DNA from: Nitrospinota bacterium
GTDB taxonomy: Bacteria > Nitrospinota > Nitrospinia > Nitrospinales > VA-1
Length of the DNA: 53,429 nt
Direction of reading: 5' to 3'
Assembly (NCBI GenBank): GCA_009873655.1
Contig: WAIB01000001.1
Coordinates: forward strand, 66,237 to 119,665
In this document: positions 16,928 through 25,490 of the stretch, piece by piece
How positions within the stretch are numbered: the first letter of the stretch is position 1
Layout of the letters: each line of letters opens with the position of its first letter
Program-made: the position numbers and the translations under genes
Notes under the pieces: generated by a model
What the model saw: the letters and a program-made list of their open reading frames with translations, nothing else
What the model was told of the DNA's origin: nothing
The model's database searches: none

Positions 16928-17009
16928 AACCCCGGTTATTCCAAATTTCATAGTTTTCAGTCTCCTCCTCTAACTGGAAACACTGCATTTGGGAAAGCCG
17001 GGGTTTTTT
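16928..17009 (+). terminator. Long three-stem hairpin terminator after the TusA-like gene
   Basis: Three stacked helices: AACCCCGG/CCGGGGTT (16928-16935 with 16998-17005), CCAAAT/ATTTGG (16941-16946 with 16987-16992) and an inner stem AGTTTTCAGT with ACTGGAAAC (from 16952 and 16973). A T6 run follows. It is about twice the size of a normal intrinsic terminator. There is no U tail in the coaX direction. Confidence 0.75.
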
Positions 17010-17028
17010 ATTAATATTTGATTTTGAA

Positions 17029-17793
17029 TTATTTGTTTTTTTCATAAATTATTCTTAAACCATTCAGAGTCAAAAATGGATCCAGGGTATCGATCACAGA
17101 AGTTTCACTAGTAATCCAATCGATTATACCCCCTGTGGCTACCACATGAGCGTTTTGTCCCAGTTCACTTTTTATCTGTTTTACCAATGCCTCAACCATC
17201 CCGGAAAACCCATAGACGGCACCCGAACGCAGGCTTTCCACGGTGGATTTACCTATCACCTTCTCAGGAAAAGTCATATCAACCCGGGGTAGTTTGGCCG
17301 TATTTTTAAAAAGTGCCTCAAGGGAAATCTGAACCCCCGGAAAAATGGAGCCTCCCAGGTATTCCCCCTTTTCCGAGACAACATCAAATGTGGTGGCGGT
17401 TCCAAAATCAACAATGATCAAAGGTCCGCCATATTTTTCAAAAGCAGCCACAGAATTTACAATTCGGTCCGCACCTACTTCCGACGGATTGCGATACAGA
17501 ATGGAAATTCCCGTTTTGACCCCGGGACCGACTATCAAAGGTTCACAGGAAAAATATTTCCTCGCCATGCCCTGCAAAATGGGAACCAGCGGGGGAACCA
17601 CACAGGCGATCACTATATCGTCGATGGTCTCCGTTTCCACGTTGTTCAGCAAAATGAATTCCTTTATAAGAACCCAATATTCATCCGAGGTCCGGTTCCA
17701 CTCGGTCCGAATTCTCCAGTGAGTGAGAAGTTTTTCTCCAGAAAACAACCCTATTACATTATTTGAATTTCCAACATCAATTACTAGGAGCAT
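17029..17793 (-). CDS. coaX: Type III pantothenate kinase
   Basis: Phosphorylates pantothenate in the first step of coenzyme A synthesis. The 254-residue protein shows the ASKHA-fold phosphate motifs: LLVIDVGNSNNVIGLF at the N-terminus, the substrate region EVGADRIVNSVAAF, LIIVDFGTATTFDVV (phosphate 2) and VVATGGIIDWI. GADR and the Asp of DFGTATT are typical of type III enzymes, which are not feedback-inhibited by CoA. AAGGATT lies directly before the ATG. It stands alone; no birA is beside it, as is often the case elsewhere. Confidence 0.97.
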   Translation of the reverse strand: MLLVIDVGNSNNVIGLFSGEKLLTHWRIRTEWNRTSDEYWVLIKEFILLNNVETETIDDIVIACVVPPLVPILQGMARKYFSCEPLIVGPGVKTGISILYRNPSEVGADRIVNSVAAFEKYGGPLIIVDFGTATTFDVVSEKGEYLGGSIFPGVQISLEALFKNTAKLPRVDMTFPEKVIGKSTVESLRSGAVYGFSGMVEALVKQIKSELGQNAHVVATGGIIDWITSETSVIDTLDPFLTLNGLRIIYEKNK

Positions 17794-17920
17794 AATCCTT
17801 CCATTATTTCAGGTGCGCGAATCCGTAACAAAAAAGGTTTATAATATCCACGAAAAACCATTAGGATAAACAGGATTCTTTAATATAATAAAGCAACTTA
17901 AAAATTACAAATAGCGTTTA

Positions 17921-18136
17921 ATGAAAGACAAAAATAATATTGAAATGGAAGATATCTCTTCTTTCCAACTGGAAAGATCGAGGAACCACAACAATTGGGA
18001 GGAAATTTCCTACCAGGAAGTTGAAGAGCAAATCCTCGAAGGGTTGTCTGAGGATAAAATAAAATGCTTTTTAAGGGTTGTACGTTCTGGAAGCCCGTTC
18101 AAATTGAACGATTATTTTTATCGCATTAAATGCTAG
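17921..18136 (+). CDS. Small acidic hypothetical protein upstream of the trihaem cytochrome
   Basis: A 71-residue, charged soluble protein (EEISYQEVEEQILEGLSEDK, ending in FYRIKC) with no motif I recognise. No clear SD precedes the ATG. A TATAAT-like -10 (17884-17889) lies about 35 bases upstream. It ends about 60 bases before the likely start of the cytochrome gene. The coding call rests on frame length and position only. Confidence 0.45.
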   Translation: MKDKNNIEMEDISSFQLERSRNHNNWEEISYQEVEEQILEGLSEDKIKCFLRVVRSGSPFKLNDYFYRIKC

Positions 18137-18199
18137 GCTTTGCTTTACCGGGTTAACTCACCGCTCCGCCTGAAAAATACGGCTCTGATCTTTAAAAAA

Positions 18200-19090
18200 A
18201 TGGACGTGCTGCATTTAAGTAAAATAAAATTGAAAAAAATAACGGCTCTCGGTTTGGCATTTTTTTTAATTTCCGCCGCACCTGCATTTCCTGACGATTT
18301 TCTCGTCTCTCCACCCCCCAAATCCATGGACAAATATTATGCCGAGCCGGGGACACCTTCAGAGTGGGTTACACAAATGCAAACGTTAAGCACCGCTTTT
18401 TCTTCAGTATTTGTCAACATGGAAAAAAAAAGATGGGACCAGGCAGAAAAAAAAGCCGCTCTTTTTTTAAAATCGTACGAAAAAGCTTCTCAAATGGTTC
18501 CGGAATGGGAAAAAGAGTTTGATTTAAAGTCCGCTGCCGAACTCAAGGAAAGTATTGAAGCAAAAGACATTGAAAAAATTGGAGCCCTCTCCGAGGCCCT
18601 GGGAAAAACCTGTTCACATTGTCATTTAAAAAATAACAGCAGTGTTTGGATCCGATATCATTGGCCCTCCACCGACACTATAAAAGTATTGGACCCTCTT
18701 GAAGACAAAGAGGTCAGCTACCCCGCTTACATGAAAAAACTATCGGATTCCCTGCAAAGGATAAGCGTAAATTTTGAACAAAACGACTTTCAACAAGCAT
18801 GGCAGACACTGGAGATTTTCAAAAAAAGATTAACCAGCCTGAAATCCGTTTGCTCTAAATGCCATGTTTCCGAATGGACAAAAAGTTCAGTGTCGGTGAA
18901 GGATTTCTTCGTAGGTGAGGATATTTTATATTCCCTGCAAAAGATCAAAAAGGATTTTGCGACGGGCGAGCCTTCAGAAAAAATTTTCAGAAAAAATATA
19001 GACTATATTAACAACCGGTCTTGCAAGATGTGTCATCTGGTCCATCAACCCCCGGCATTCATTCAACGGGCCTGGAAACAAAAAAAATAA
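18200..19090 (+). CDS. Periplasmic trihaem c-type cytochrome
   Basis: From the ATG at 18200 the protein is 296 residues, with a signal peptide (LGLAFFLISAAPAFP). Three haem-binding motifs follow: CSHCH, CSKCH and CKMCH. The first two each end a unit of about 100 residues rich in helices with conserved Trp and Tyr (WDQAEKKAALFLKSYEKA; FQQAWQTLEIFKKRL), reminiscent of two cytochrome c'-like four-helix bundles in tandem, plus a short third haem segment. It would carry electrons in the periplasm. The longer frame from TTG at 18140 would hide the signal peptide behind a basic extension. Redox partner unknown. Confidence 0.85.
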   Translation: MDVLHLSKIKLKKITALGLAFFLISAAPAFPDDFLVSPPPKSMDKYYAEPGTPSEWVTQMQTLSTAFSSVFVNMEKKRWDQAEKKAALFLKSYEKASQMVPEWEKEFDLKSAAELKESIEAKDIEKIGALSEALGKTCSHCHLKNNSSVWIRYHWPSTDTIKVLDPLEDKEVSYPAYMKKLSDSLQRISVNFEQNDFQQAWQTLEIFKKRLTSLKSVCSKCHVSEWTKSSVSVKDFFVGEDILYSLQKIKKDFATGEPSEKIFRKNIDYINNRSCKMCHLVHQPPAFIQRAWKQKK

Positions 19091-19119
19091 TCGGTGGACA
19101 AAAGAAAAACCCTGTTATT

Positions 19120-19368
19120 TTAAACGGGTTTTCTGCTCCAACCCTCCAGCTTCATACATCCCAGGTAACCTGTGTCCTGCCCCTCGAATCCAAACTCTCT
19201 ACCTTGGATCTTATTACTAAATTTGTCTTTTTCCTTTTCGCATTTTTCCGAATCGGCCAGGAAGTCTTCTTGGCTTTTTCCCTCATCATTGGAAAATTTT
19301 TCAAAATCAGAAACATCTGCACATCCGCAAAAAATCAATACTATAAAAATACAAAATTTTTTTATCAT
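19120..19368 (-). CDS. Small putative lipoprotein
   Basis: An 82-residue protein starting MIKKFCIFIVLIFCGC, a short signal with a lipidation-type Cys (FCGC, a weak lipobox). The mature part is Asp/Glu/Lys-rich with two more Cys (EKCEK, GYLGC) that may form a disulfide. It converges with the trihaem cytochrome gene. I recognise no family. Confidence 0.6.
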   Translation of the reverse strand: MIKKFCIFIVLIFCGCADVSDFEKFSNDEGKSQEDFLADSEKCEKEKDKFSNKIQGREFGFEGQDTGYLGCMKLEGWSRKPV

Positions 19369-19469
19369 AAAAATTGTTTCCTTGAATTTTTGAAATATTA
19401 AACCATAACAGGGGAAAAGCGAGGAAAAAATTAGCAGGTATTTGGGGAAATCAGAATAATAAAGATGGG

Positions 19470-19673
19470 TTATTCTTTCTCGGTAGAAACGGTTTTAGCC
19501 CTACTTGTTGTGAACTTTTTCATCAGGTTTTCTTGAGAGTTTACATCAAAATACTTTTTTACAATATCATCCTTATCTTTTTGTATCTTCCGGTCCAGAT
19601 AATCCTTTAACATTTTGTAAAAATTTACTTTTTTGTCACTTTTTCCGGATTCTCGATTCATTATGGATTCCAT
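19470..19673 (-). CDS. Small basic hypothetical protein
   Basis: A 67-residue charged, helical protein (NFYKMLKDYLDRKIQKDKDD) with no signal peptide, Cys or known motif. It lies alone in an AT-rich stretch, about 100 bases from the lipoprotein start, and no strong SD is seen. Retained because its composition is protein-like and nothing overlaps it. Confidence 0.4.
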   Translation of the reverse strand: MESIMNRESGKSDKKVNFYKMLKDYLDRKIQKDKDDIVKKYFDVNSQENLMKKFTTSRAKTVSTEKE

Positions 19674-19854
19674 ATTTAAGTTAATTTAATAATGATTTGA
19701 TCCTCTTTACCAAACCTCCTTCCCAAAATTGCAAGCTTTATACCAACTTCACATTCGGCCTTCCAATCGAAAAAACATCAAAAAATTAATAATTTTCCCT
19801 GTTTCCAATTTTTGATTTAAGAAAATTAAGAGAATATCAGACAGTCGAAGTTCA

Positions 19855-19877
19855 ATTTTTCATACTGTATGAAAAAT
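19855..19877. repeat. 23-base near-perfect palindrome after the RND gene
   Basis: ATTTTTCATAC (19855-19865) and GTATGAAAAAT (19867-19877) are exact inverse complements around a single T. It begins about 9 bases after the stop of the RND exporter gene. It has no T run beyond the stem, so it could be an operator, a 3' stabilising stem or a weak terminator. Confidence 0.7.
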
Positions 19878-19886
19878 GAATCGACC

Positions 19887-22277
19887 TTAATGATCCGCCT
19901 GGACAAAGGTAAAGGTTTTCTTTCTAAACTCGAATAAGGCGGGAAGCATAAAGAGGGCACAAACGGTGCAGGTAATGATGCCCAACTCAACCACCGTAGC
20001 AATAGAGTTTATCCCCGCATGATGGGCAATATTCAAACTTATATAGCCTGCAAGGCTGGTTAATGCGGACAAAATGATCGCACTTCCTGTTTCCTGCAAA
20101 GACTTGAGGGATGCTCCTTTGGAATAATCCAGAATATGGTGACTGAGGTAAATACAATGGTCAATCATAATCCCGACGATGGAGGGAAGCATAACAATAT
20201 TTATAAAATTCAGTCGAACATGAAAAACGGACATCAGCGCGCCAGTCAGCGCAAGACCGGTAAAAAGGGGCAAAAATGTGATGATAGCCATCCGAAAACT
20301 TCTTAAATCAATCAAAAGGATTATAAACACCAACCCAAAAGCGACAATCATGGCTTTTGGTCCCTTTTCTTTGACCCAGTCGAGGACCTTTGCGGCGATT
20401 AAATTTTCATTCAAAATTGCAGCCTGAATATTCCTGCTTTTGATTCTTTCCTTCAAAGCCTTAATCTCCGCATCCAGCTGGTAAATATTCTCTACCCGGA
20501 AAAAGTTCTTATCAGCCGGAGAAAAAAGAAGCAGCAGATAATCCTTTCCTGCCATCAATTTTTGCTGGAGTCCTCCGGGAATTCCAGATTCGTCAAAAGG
20601 CTCCACATACAAAAGCTTTCTAAAGCTTTCAAATCTTTCCTCTCCCAATGAAAAACGGATAATATCCTTATTATCTTCAAAGTTTTGCTGAATACGGGCG
20701 ATCACCTCTTTTTTGGATTCATATTCCTTTCTGCTGAACATATTCATGGAATACTGGATCCCAATTACCGTTTTTTCTCCATTTTCCTTTTTTAAATCTT
20801 CTAAAGCTTCATGAATATAAAAAAGGTGATCTTTTTCCGGAGTTAAAATCACCGTGGGTGAAAACGCCAGGCCAAAATCATCTGTTGTTTCCGTCTCGTA
20901 ATCGCTGGCAGGAGATTCTCCTCTTAACTTCTGAAAATCGTATTCAAACTCCACTCCCGGCAAAAGAAACAAACTCAATACCAAAAGAAAAAGGAACAGC
21001 GCAGAAAGATATAAAGGAGTCGTTGAGTAAAAATTAGAAATTTTTAAATTAAATAACCTTGGTTTTGGTTTTCCCAACCAATGTATCTTGTCATAGAAAA
21101 GAGCCTGTGCAGGAAAAAGAAAGTAGTATGTAATGAATGCGCAAATGATCCCCAAAGTCGCTATTTTCCCAAATTCAGAAAACCCCTGAAAGTCAGAAAA
21201 ACTGAGAATAGAAAATACGCTCATGGTTGTAAGCATGGCTATCAACCCTGAACGGCCCACCTGGGTCACAACAACTTCAACAGATTCGGAAATCGTTTTT
21301 TCTTTCAGAAGCTCCTGTTTAAAACGAATATAAAGATGAATTCCATAATCAATTCCCAATCCCATTAAAATGGCGACCAGAAATCCGGAAATTATATTCA
21401 AATGACCTATTAACAGTCGCGCCAGGGCAAAAGTATAGGTCAAGGAAATCAGGAGGGGGAAAATAATAAGAGGAATTGAAAACCATGATCGAGTGTATAT
21501 AAAAATAATTGATATTGCTAAAAACGCTGCTATCACTGCCGCATTTTTTAAATCTCCCTGGATAAAGTTATTTTCCTCAAGACGAACCATCATCGAACCC
21601 GTAAGATTGATCTTGAGCCCTTCATATTTTTCTTCCAGCCCACTCTTTTTAATTTCTTCCTGGACCCTGGAAACAAAATCCTCAGTAAAGTCCGTATTTG
21701 TAACGGTACCCTTTGCTTTTATAAAGATATAATAATTATTTTTCTGTTTTCCTTTATGATACGGCTCGATTTCCTCGAAAATCTGGTAATTCTTCGCCAA
21801 TTTGCGAAGCCTAACAGGATTAAATGTTTCCTCCTCGAGAAACCCCCCGAACTGGCCGCGTGCATAGTCGATGGCTTCAGTCATTAAAGACTCCAACTCC
21901 AATAAATCATTGCGCGGGATTAAAAGGAGCTGTTTGTCCTTCAAAAATTTCTTGGGAATCTTGGAGTCAACAAACTGCGTTCCGGGAATATTTTTAAAGA
22001 CATTTGCCAGTTGATCTATGACTTCAGAAGATTGAATTGGATCCAGGTTTTCCAAAACAACCACCAGCGGTCCTGAGCCACCCGTTTTTCTGACAACTTT
22101 ATTAAACTCCTTAATCAGGGGCAGGTCCTGCGGCAGGAGATTGTCCATCTTGGGATTAAACTTTAAATCAACAGCAAGGTAAACGGAAATTCCACTCAAA
22201 ATCAAAGCAATAAGAAGAACCGTTCCAGGAAATTTTTTAGTGATATTTTTAAAACACCAACCAAGAATTAATTTCAT
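19887..22277 (-). CDS. RND superfamily exporter, MMPL/HpnN type
   Basis: A membrane protein of about 796 residues from the ATG at 22277 (MKLILGWCF); a TTG at 22331 is an alternative. The layout is one N-terminal span, a large periplasmic loop, five spans, a second span-loop-five spans half. Each half carries the RND/sterol-sensing pattern: ILMGLGIDYGIHLYIRF in the first, LPSIVGIMIDHCIYLSHH in the second, with the membrane Asp of the proton relay. Two-fold symmetry and length fit MMPL and hopanoid-exporter-like proteins, which move lipids or hydrophobic molecules. No adaptor or outer-membrane partner is beside it. Substrate unknown. Confidence 0.88.
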   Translation of the reverse strand: MKLILGWCFKNITKKFPGTVLLIALILSGISVYLAVDLKFNPKMDNLLPQDLPLIKEFNKVVRKTGGSGPLVVVLENLDPIQSSEVIDQLANVFKNIPGTQFVDSKIPKKFLKDKQLLLIPRNDLLELESLMTEAIDYARGQFGGFLEEETFNPVRLRKLAKNYQIFEEIEPYHKGKQKNNYYIFIKAKGTVTNTDFTEDFVSRVQEEIKKSGLEEKYEGLKINLTGSMMVRLEENNFIQGDLKNAAVIAAFLAISIIFIYTRSWFSIPLIIFPLLISLTYTFALARLLIGHLNIISGFLVAILMGLGIDYGIHLYIRFKQELLKEKTISESVEVVVTQVGRSGLIAMLTTMSVFSILSFSDFQGFSEFGKIATLGIICAFITYYFLFPAQALFYDKIHWLGKPKPRLFNLKISNFYSTTPLYLSALFLFLLVLSLFLLPGVEFEYDFQKLRGESPASDYETETTDDFGLAFSPTVILTPEKDHLFYIHEALEDLKKENGEKTVIGIQYSMNMFSRKEYESKKEVIARIQQNFEDNKDIIRFSLGEERFESFRKLLYVEPFDESGIPGGLQQKLMAGKDYLLLLFSPADKNFFRVENIYQLDAEIKALKERIKSRNIQAAILNENLIAAKVLDWVKEKGPKAMIVAFGLVFIILLIDLRSFRMAIITFLPLFTGLALTGALMSVFHVRLNFINIVMLPSIVGIMIDHCIYLSHHILDYSKGASLKSLQETGSAIILSALTSLAGYISLNIAHHAGINSIATVVELGIITCTVCALFMLPALFEFRKKTFTFVQADH

Positions 22278-22331
22278 ACGAACTGAAAATTTGGAATGCT
22301 TAATCCAGGAGAGCAAGCCAGGCCAGATCAA

Positions 22332-22729
22332 CCATAGTTGCGCGAATAATCAAACTTTTACCAGATTAACACAGGGTTGGGGTCAGTAGATACCAAACAA
22401 AAAGTTAATCGATTTTTTTTCTTCCTCTACTTCGAGCAATGCCTGTATCCCGGGCCGCATTTACTACGGCCTCAGCAACTTTATTCACCACATTTGCGTC
22501 GAAAACACTGGGAATAATGTGAGTTCAGGTTCAATTATCGTGATCAGGATCTCTATCAACTCCTGATTAAAATGATCAAAAATCAACCTCTGTTCTAGTC
22601 ATGACCCTTAATGAATATTGCAAACGGAAATTAAATGACCTACGATACGGTTGATTTTGTCTCCGAATCAAGGTTTTTCCCCAAAGATAAACGAAATTCC
22701 TATGAAGGAAACCTCTCCATACAGGATAG
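22332..22729. other. Decayed region between the RND exporter and the methyltransferase
   Basis: No intact gene. It holds the malic-enzyme tail described separately. A rightward 35-codon frame from ATG 22635 to 22742 runs into the disrupted 5' end of the methyltransferase, in another frame. Stop codons break every longer frame. The stretch reads as the scar of a deletion that removed most of one gene and the start of the next. Confidence 0.5.
22405..22524 (-). pseudogene. C-terminal remnant of an NAD(P)-dependent malic enzyme
   Basis: Read leftward, 39 codons up to the TAA at 22405-22407 encode HIIPSVFDANVV, then a helix of the VAEAVVNAARDTGIARSR type, and a basic end. IIPS-FD followed by VAxAVAxAAxxxGxAR is the well-known C-terminus of bacterial malic enzymes. 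Upstream in the same frame there are two stop codons within 12 bases and no malic-enzyme sequence, so over 350 residues are missing. The match is from motif memory, not a search. Confidence 0.6.
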
Positions 22730-22861
22730 TCAAAGCTACTAACTGCTTTCGAAGCTTCCCGCGAAAAAAGGACCCCCTGCATATATTGCGGGTCATTAAT
22801 TTTTGTTCCCGTCTGCCTTCGTGAAGACAATACGCTCGTTGTCCATTGCCAGCAGTGCGAC

Positions 22862-23692
22862 TTGGAATTTGTCAATCCCTTACCCTCTCTGGAAACGATG
22901 CAGGCGAATTACCAAAAAGAGATGACCGGCAATGAGACAGATGGCGGACTTCACTCGAATTATATTTTGGAAAGAAAGAAGCGTATTAAATCTTTCTCAA
23001 AGCTTCACAACTCCCGGCTGAGCCTCATTGAAGATTTATACCCTGAAAAAGGAAACCTGCTTGATATTGGATGCGGAGCGGGTTTTTTTCTTAATAGTGC
23101 CAAAGAACGGGGTTGGAATTGTTATGGAATGGAAATCTTGCCCGAATACGTTAAATATGCGCAGGAAAATTTTGCGCTGGAAAACATCCATCAGGAATCC
23201 ATAGACGAATCTCTTAACTTTGAGGCAAACACCTTTGATGTAATCACCCTGTGGGACCTCATTGAGCACCTGAGGAACCCTCTTGAAAGTTTAAAGAAAA
23301 TTCACGAAGTCATGAAGCCGGGAGGACTTCTTGTAATGTGGACTCCAAATGTTAAGAACGCTGTCCTTTTAAGGGAGAAATGGACAGGATACAAAATCTT
23401 GCAACATTTTTATTTTTTTTCAGGAGAGAGCCTGACCCATTTGCTGGAGAAAGCAGGTTTCAAAATTGTTTCATTAAAAACCAACAAGGCCAGAAAAGGA
23501 TTGCTGGAGTCAAAAGGTTTCAAACCCTTCGACAAATCGGAAAAACCGAATAACCTGATAAAAAGGTTCCTTAGATCAGCGAAGAGGGACATAAAAAACA
23601 CCCTGAACCCGCTGACCTATCTGGGACCTTTATTTGATCTTGCAGGGTATGGGTTCAATTTATACATCATTGCATCAAAACCCAGGGAATAA
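22862..23692 (+). CDS. Class I SAM methyltransferase with N-terminal zinc ribbon, 5' end damaged
   Basis: The methyltransferase core is clear: NLLDIGCGAGFFLNSAKERG, YGMEILPEYVKYA, FDVITLWDLIEHLRNPLESL and MKPGGLLVMWTPN, as in methyltransferases acting on sugars or in polysaccharide clusters. The same frame is open back to 22730 and encodes CIYCGS, then CQQCDLEFVNPLP, a CxxC...CxxC ribbon normal for this family. Yet between the TAG at 22727 and the ribbon there is no ATG, GTG or TTG. The TTG at 22862 would cut the ribbon. Either an upstream frameshift has broken the gene or a rare start is used. It ends just before a strong bidirectional hairpin. Confidence 0.7.
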   Translation: MEFVNPLPSLETMQANYQKEMTGNETDGGLHSNYILERKKRIKSFSKLHNSRLSLIEDLYPEKGNLLDIGCGAGFFLNSAKERGWNCYGMEILPEYVKYAQENFALENIHQESIDESLNFEANTFDVITLWDLIEHLRNPLESLKKIHEVMKPGGLLVMWTPNVKNAVLLREKWTGYKILQHFYFFSGESLTHLLEKAGFKIVSLKTNKARKGLLESKGFKPFDKSEKPNNLIKRFLRSAKRDIKNTLNPLTYLGPLFDLAGYGFNLYIIASKPRE

Positions 23693-23721
23693 TGGGAGTT
23701 TTCGGGGTAACTGTTATTTTG

Positions 23722-23762
23722 CAAAAAAAAACCGACAGGGCATGATCGCCCTGTCGGTTTTA
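23722..23762 (-). terminator. Bidirectional Rho-independent terminator between methyltransferase and cold-shock gene
   Basis: AAACCGACAGGGC (23729-23741) and GCCCTGTCGGTTT (23748-23760) form a perfect 13-bp stem with a 6-base loop. Leftward it is followed by eight T, a strong terminator for the cold-shock gene; rightward the T tail is short. Confidence 0.95.
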
Positions 23763-23778
23763 CAGTAAAGCAGAAAAT

Positions 23779-23979
23779 TTATTTTGGAATTACTTTAGAT
23801 GCTTGTGGTCCTTTTTGCCCCATGCTTTTTTCAAATTCCACTTCCTGACCTTCTTTTAATGTTTTAAAACCCTCTCCCTGAATTTCAGAAAAATGTACAA
23901 AACAATCTTCCCCGTCGCTTGACTCGATAAACCCATAACCTTTACTGTCATTAAACCATTTTACTTTTCCTTCAGCCAT
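23779..23979 (-). CDS. Cold-shock domain protein
   Basis: A single-strand RNA/DNA-binding OB-fold protein of 66 residues from the ATG at 23979 (GGAGG 9 bases upstream; the TTG at 23985 is less likely). The RNP1 motif KGYGFIES and RNP2-like CFVHFSEI are intact, as is the start [11 protein letters not shown]. Such proteins melt RNA structure and act as chaperones; members can be cold-induced or constitutive. The gene stands alone, with a strong terminator and an upstream gap of about 300 bases that could hold a long leader. Confidence 0.96.
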   Translation of the reverse strand: MAEGKVKWFNDSKGYGFIESSDGEDCFVHFSEIQGEGFKTLKEGQEVEFEKSMGQKGPQASKVIPK

Positions 23980-24295
23980 ACCCAATAACCTCCAACAATA
24001 AATAGGAAAAAATTCTTCCCGTCATCTTCAGGGTCTGGGTCGCCGGCAGAAAGAAACAATGTACCGGAAAAAATTGAAATAAACTTCCCATGCCGTAATT
24101 TTAATTACACCAAGGGCCCGGTTGATTCAATTACTACGACACCCTCCCCCCAATTTCACAGCGAATCTTAACATAAAACGAGTTTCGCGCCTAACTTAAT
24201 TAGGCCAAAAAAACGCCTTTGACAAAATAACAGCCCCGGGGCCAATAAATGTTTAAACTCAAATAAAACATAGGCTTGTGATTTTTACCCGAGGT
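23980..24295. other. Intergenic region upstream of the cold-shock gene
   Basis: About 315 bases with no credible gene. Leftward, TTGTCA and TAATTA separated by 17 bases near 24200-24230 could be a weak promoter for the cold-shock gene, giving a leader over 200 bases long as in cspA-type genes; this is tentative. A C-rich run (near 24145) has no clear role. Confidence 0.3.
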
Positions 24296-25273
24296 TTAAT
24301 CTGGACGTTTCTGCTCTTTGTATTTTCCATTTAATGAGTTCAGGGACTTTACAAAAAGGACCACCCAGCCGGTACCAGCCATAGGTACCAAAAAACAAAT
24401 GTGTTGTAAAAATGCCAGGCTTAGGGCTGTTTCTGGAGATAAACCTGAAAATTTATAAATTAAAAAAGCCGTTGCCTCATAAACCCCAAAGTTACCTGGT
24501 GTTATTGGGAAGATAGTGGCGAGGTTCAGGGCGGCCATAACCAGAATAGTAGTCCAGAATGGAAGCTCCTGACCCAGGCTCTTTTGAGCGGCCCAAATGC
24601 CCAAGGTCTGTAAAGCCATCATCCCCAACGCCAGAACCAACCCCAAACAAAAAACCCGGTAGTCCCTCAGCATCTCCAGGTGCCCCGCCCATTGGGCAAC
24701 AAACTTTTTAACCCTGTCCAACCTTGAGGAAGAAGCTTTCTCATTTAGGGTTTTTATTTCCGGTTTTTTATGGGCCGCGTAAAACATAATCCCTGCGAAT
24801 ATTACGATTAAAACAATAAATATTTGAATCCCTTGTCGCATTTGCCCCGGCAAAGGAGAGAAACTGGCAGCTAAAGTCAAAACGATAACCTTTACGATGC
24901 CCTCCATCATTTGGTCGAGGGCCAGTACCGACAATGCGACGGAATGTTTAACTTCCGCAATCTTTGCCAATAAAACAAGACCCACCGCATGCCCCCCTGG
25001 AAACGGTAAAGTATTGCATGAAGTAGACATCAAACAATTTGACTGGAATAATTTTGGAAAAGAAACAACAATTCCATTAGGAATAAGAAGCGACCATAAC
25101 GAAGTCCACACCACAAGGATCAAAAAATTAAACAAAAAAGCAGAAACCAGCCATCCCGCGCTGGCTTTTTCAAATTCTTTCCATGCGCGCGCGAAATCCA
25201 CGGACTTAAAGAATTCATAAAAAAAATACGCTGCCACAGACCAGATTAGCGCAAAGAGGATTTTCTTTTTCAA
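24296..25273 (-). CDS. Flippase-like integral membrane protein (UPF0104/AglD-MprF transmembrane family)
   Basis: A 325-residue protein with about eight membrane spans. The segments CNTLPFPGGHAVGLVLLAK and, near the end, IFPITPGNFGVYEATAFL are the two hallmark motifs of the lysylphosphatidylglycerol-synthase transmembrane/UPF0104 family, which includes MprF flippase domains and archaeal AglD. There is no C-terminal synthase domain, so it would act as a stand-alone lipid or polyprenol-linked-sugar flippase. No glycosyltransferase is adjacent. Family certain, substrate not. Confidence 0.9.
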   Translation of the reverse strand: MKKKILFALIWSVAAYFFYEFFKSVDFARAWKEFEKASAGWLVSAFLFNFLILVVWTSLWSLLIPNGIVVSFPKLFQSNCLMSTSCNTLPFPGGHAVGLVLLAKIAEVKHSVALSVLALDQMMEGIVKVIVLTLAASFSPLPGQMRQGIQIFIVLIVIFAGIMFYAAHKKPEIKTLNEKASSSRLDRVKKFVAQWAGHLEMLRDYRVFCLGLVLALGMMALQTLGIWAAQKSLGQELPFWTTILVMAALNLATIFPITPGNFGVYEATAFLIYKFSGLSPETALSLAFLQHICFLVPMAGTGWVVLFVKSLNSLNGKYKEQKRPD

Positions 25274-25470
25274 AACAACATCCCTGATATTTTTTGAATG
25301 GACGGGTATGGGGATGAAATATTCGAATTTTTATGGATTTCCCTGCCTCCCAAAAAATCACGACTATATCCTCCCGGTTTTTTGAATTGCTTTGATTTCA
25401 TGTGTTTGCGAACCTGTTAATCAGAGAGGAAATTTTTTCAAGTAGCAAGTTTCATTGGAAATCTTTATTA

Positions 25471-25490
25471 TCAAGGCTGGCAAGCCTTGA
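25471..25490. repeat. 20-base inverted repeat upstream of the CBS gene
   Basis: TCAAGGCT (25471-25478) and AGCCTTGA (25483-25490) are exact inverse complements around GGCA. No T run follows, so it is more likely an operator or a leader hairpin than a terminator. The CBS gene begins about 75 bases downstream. Confidence 0.6.

Noticed and set aside
22576-22875. Minus-strand 99-codon frame overlapping the 5' end of the methyltransferase
   Set aside because: The plus strand of the same stretch encodes a recognisable CxxC...CxxC ribbon, and the minus frame shows no motif or SD.
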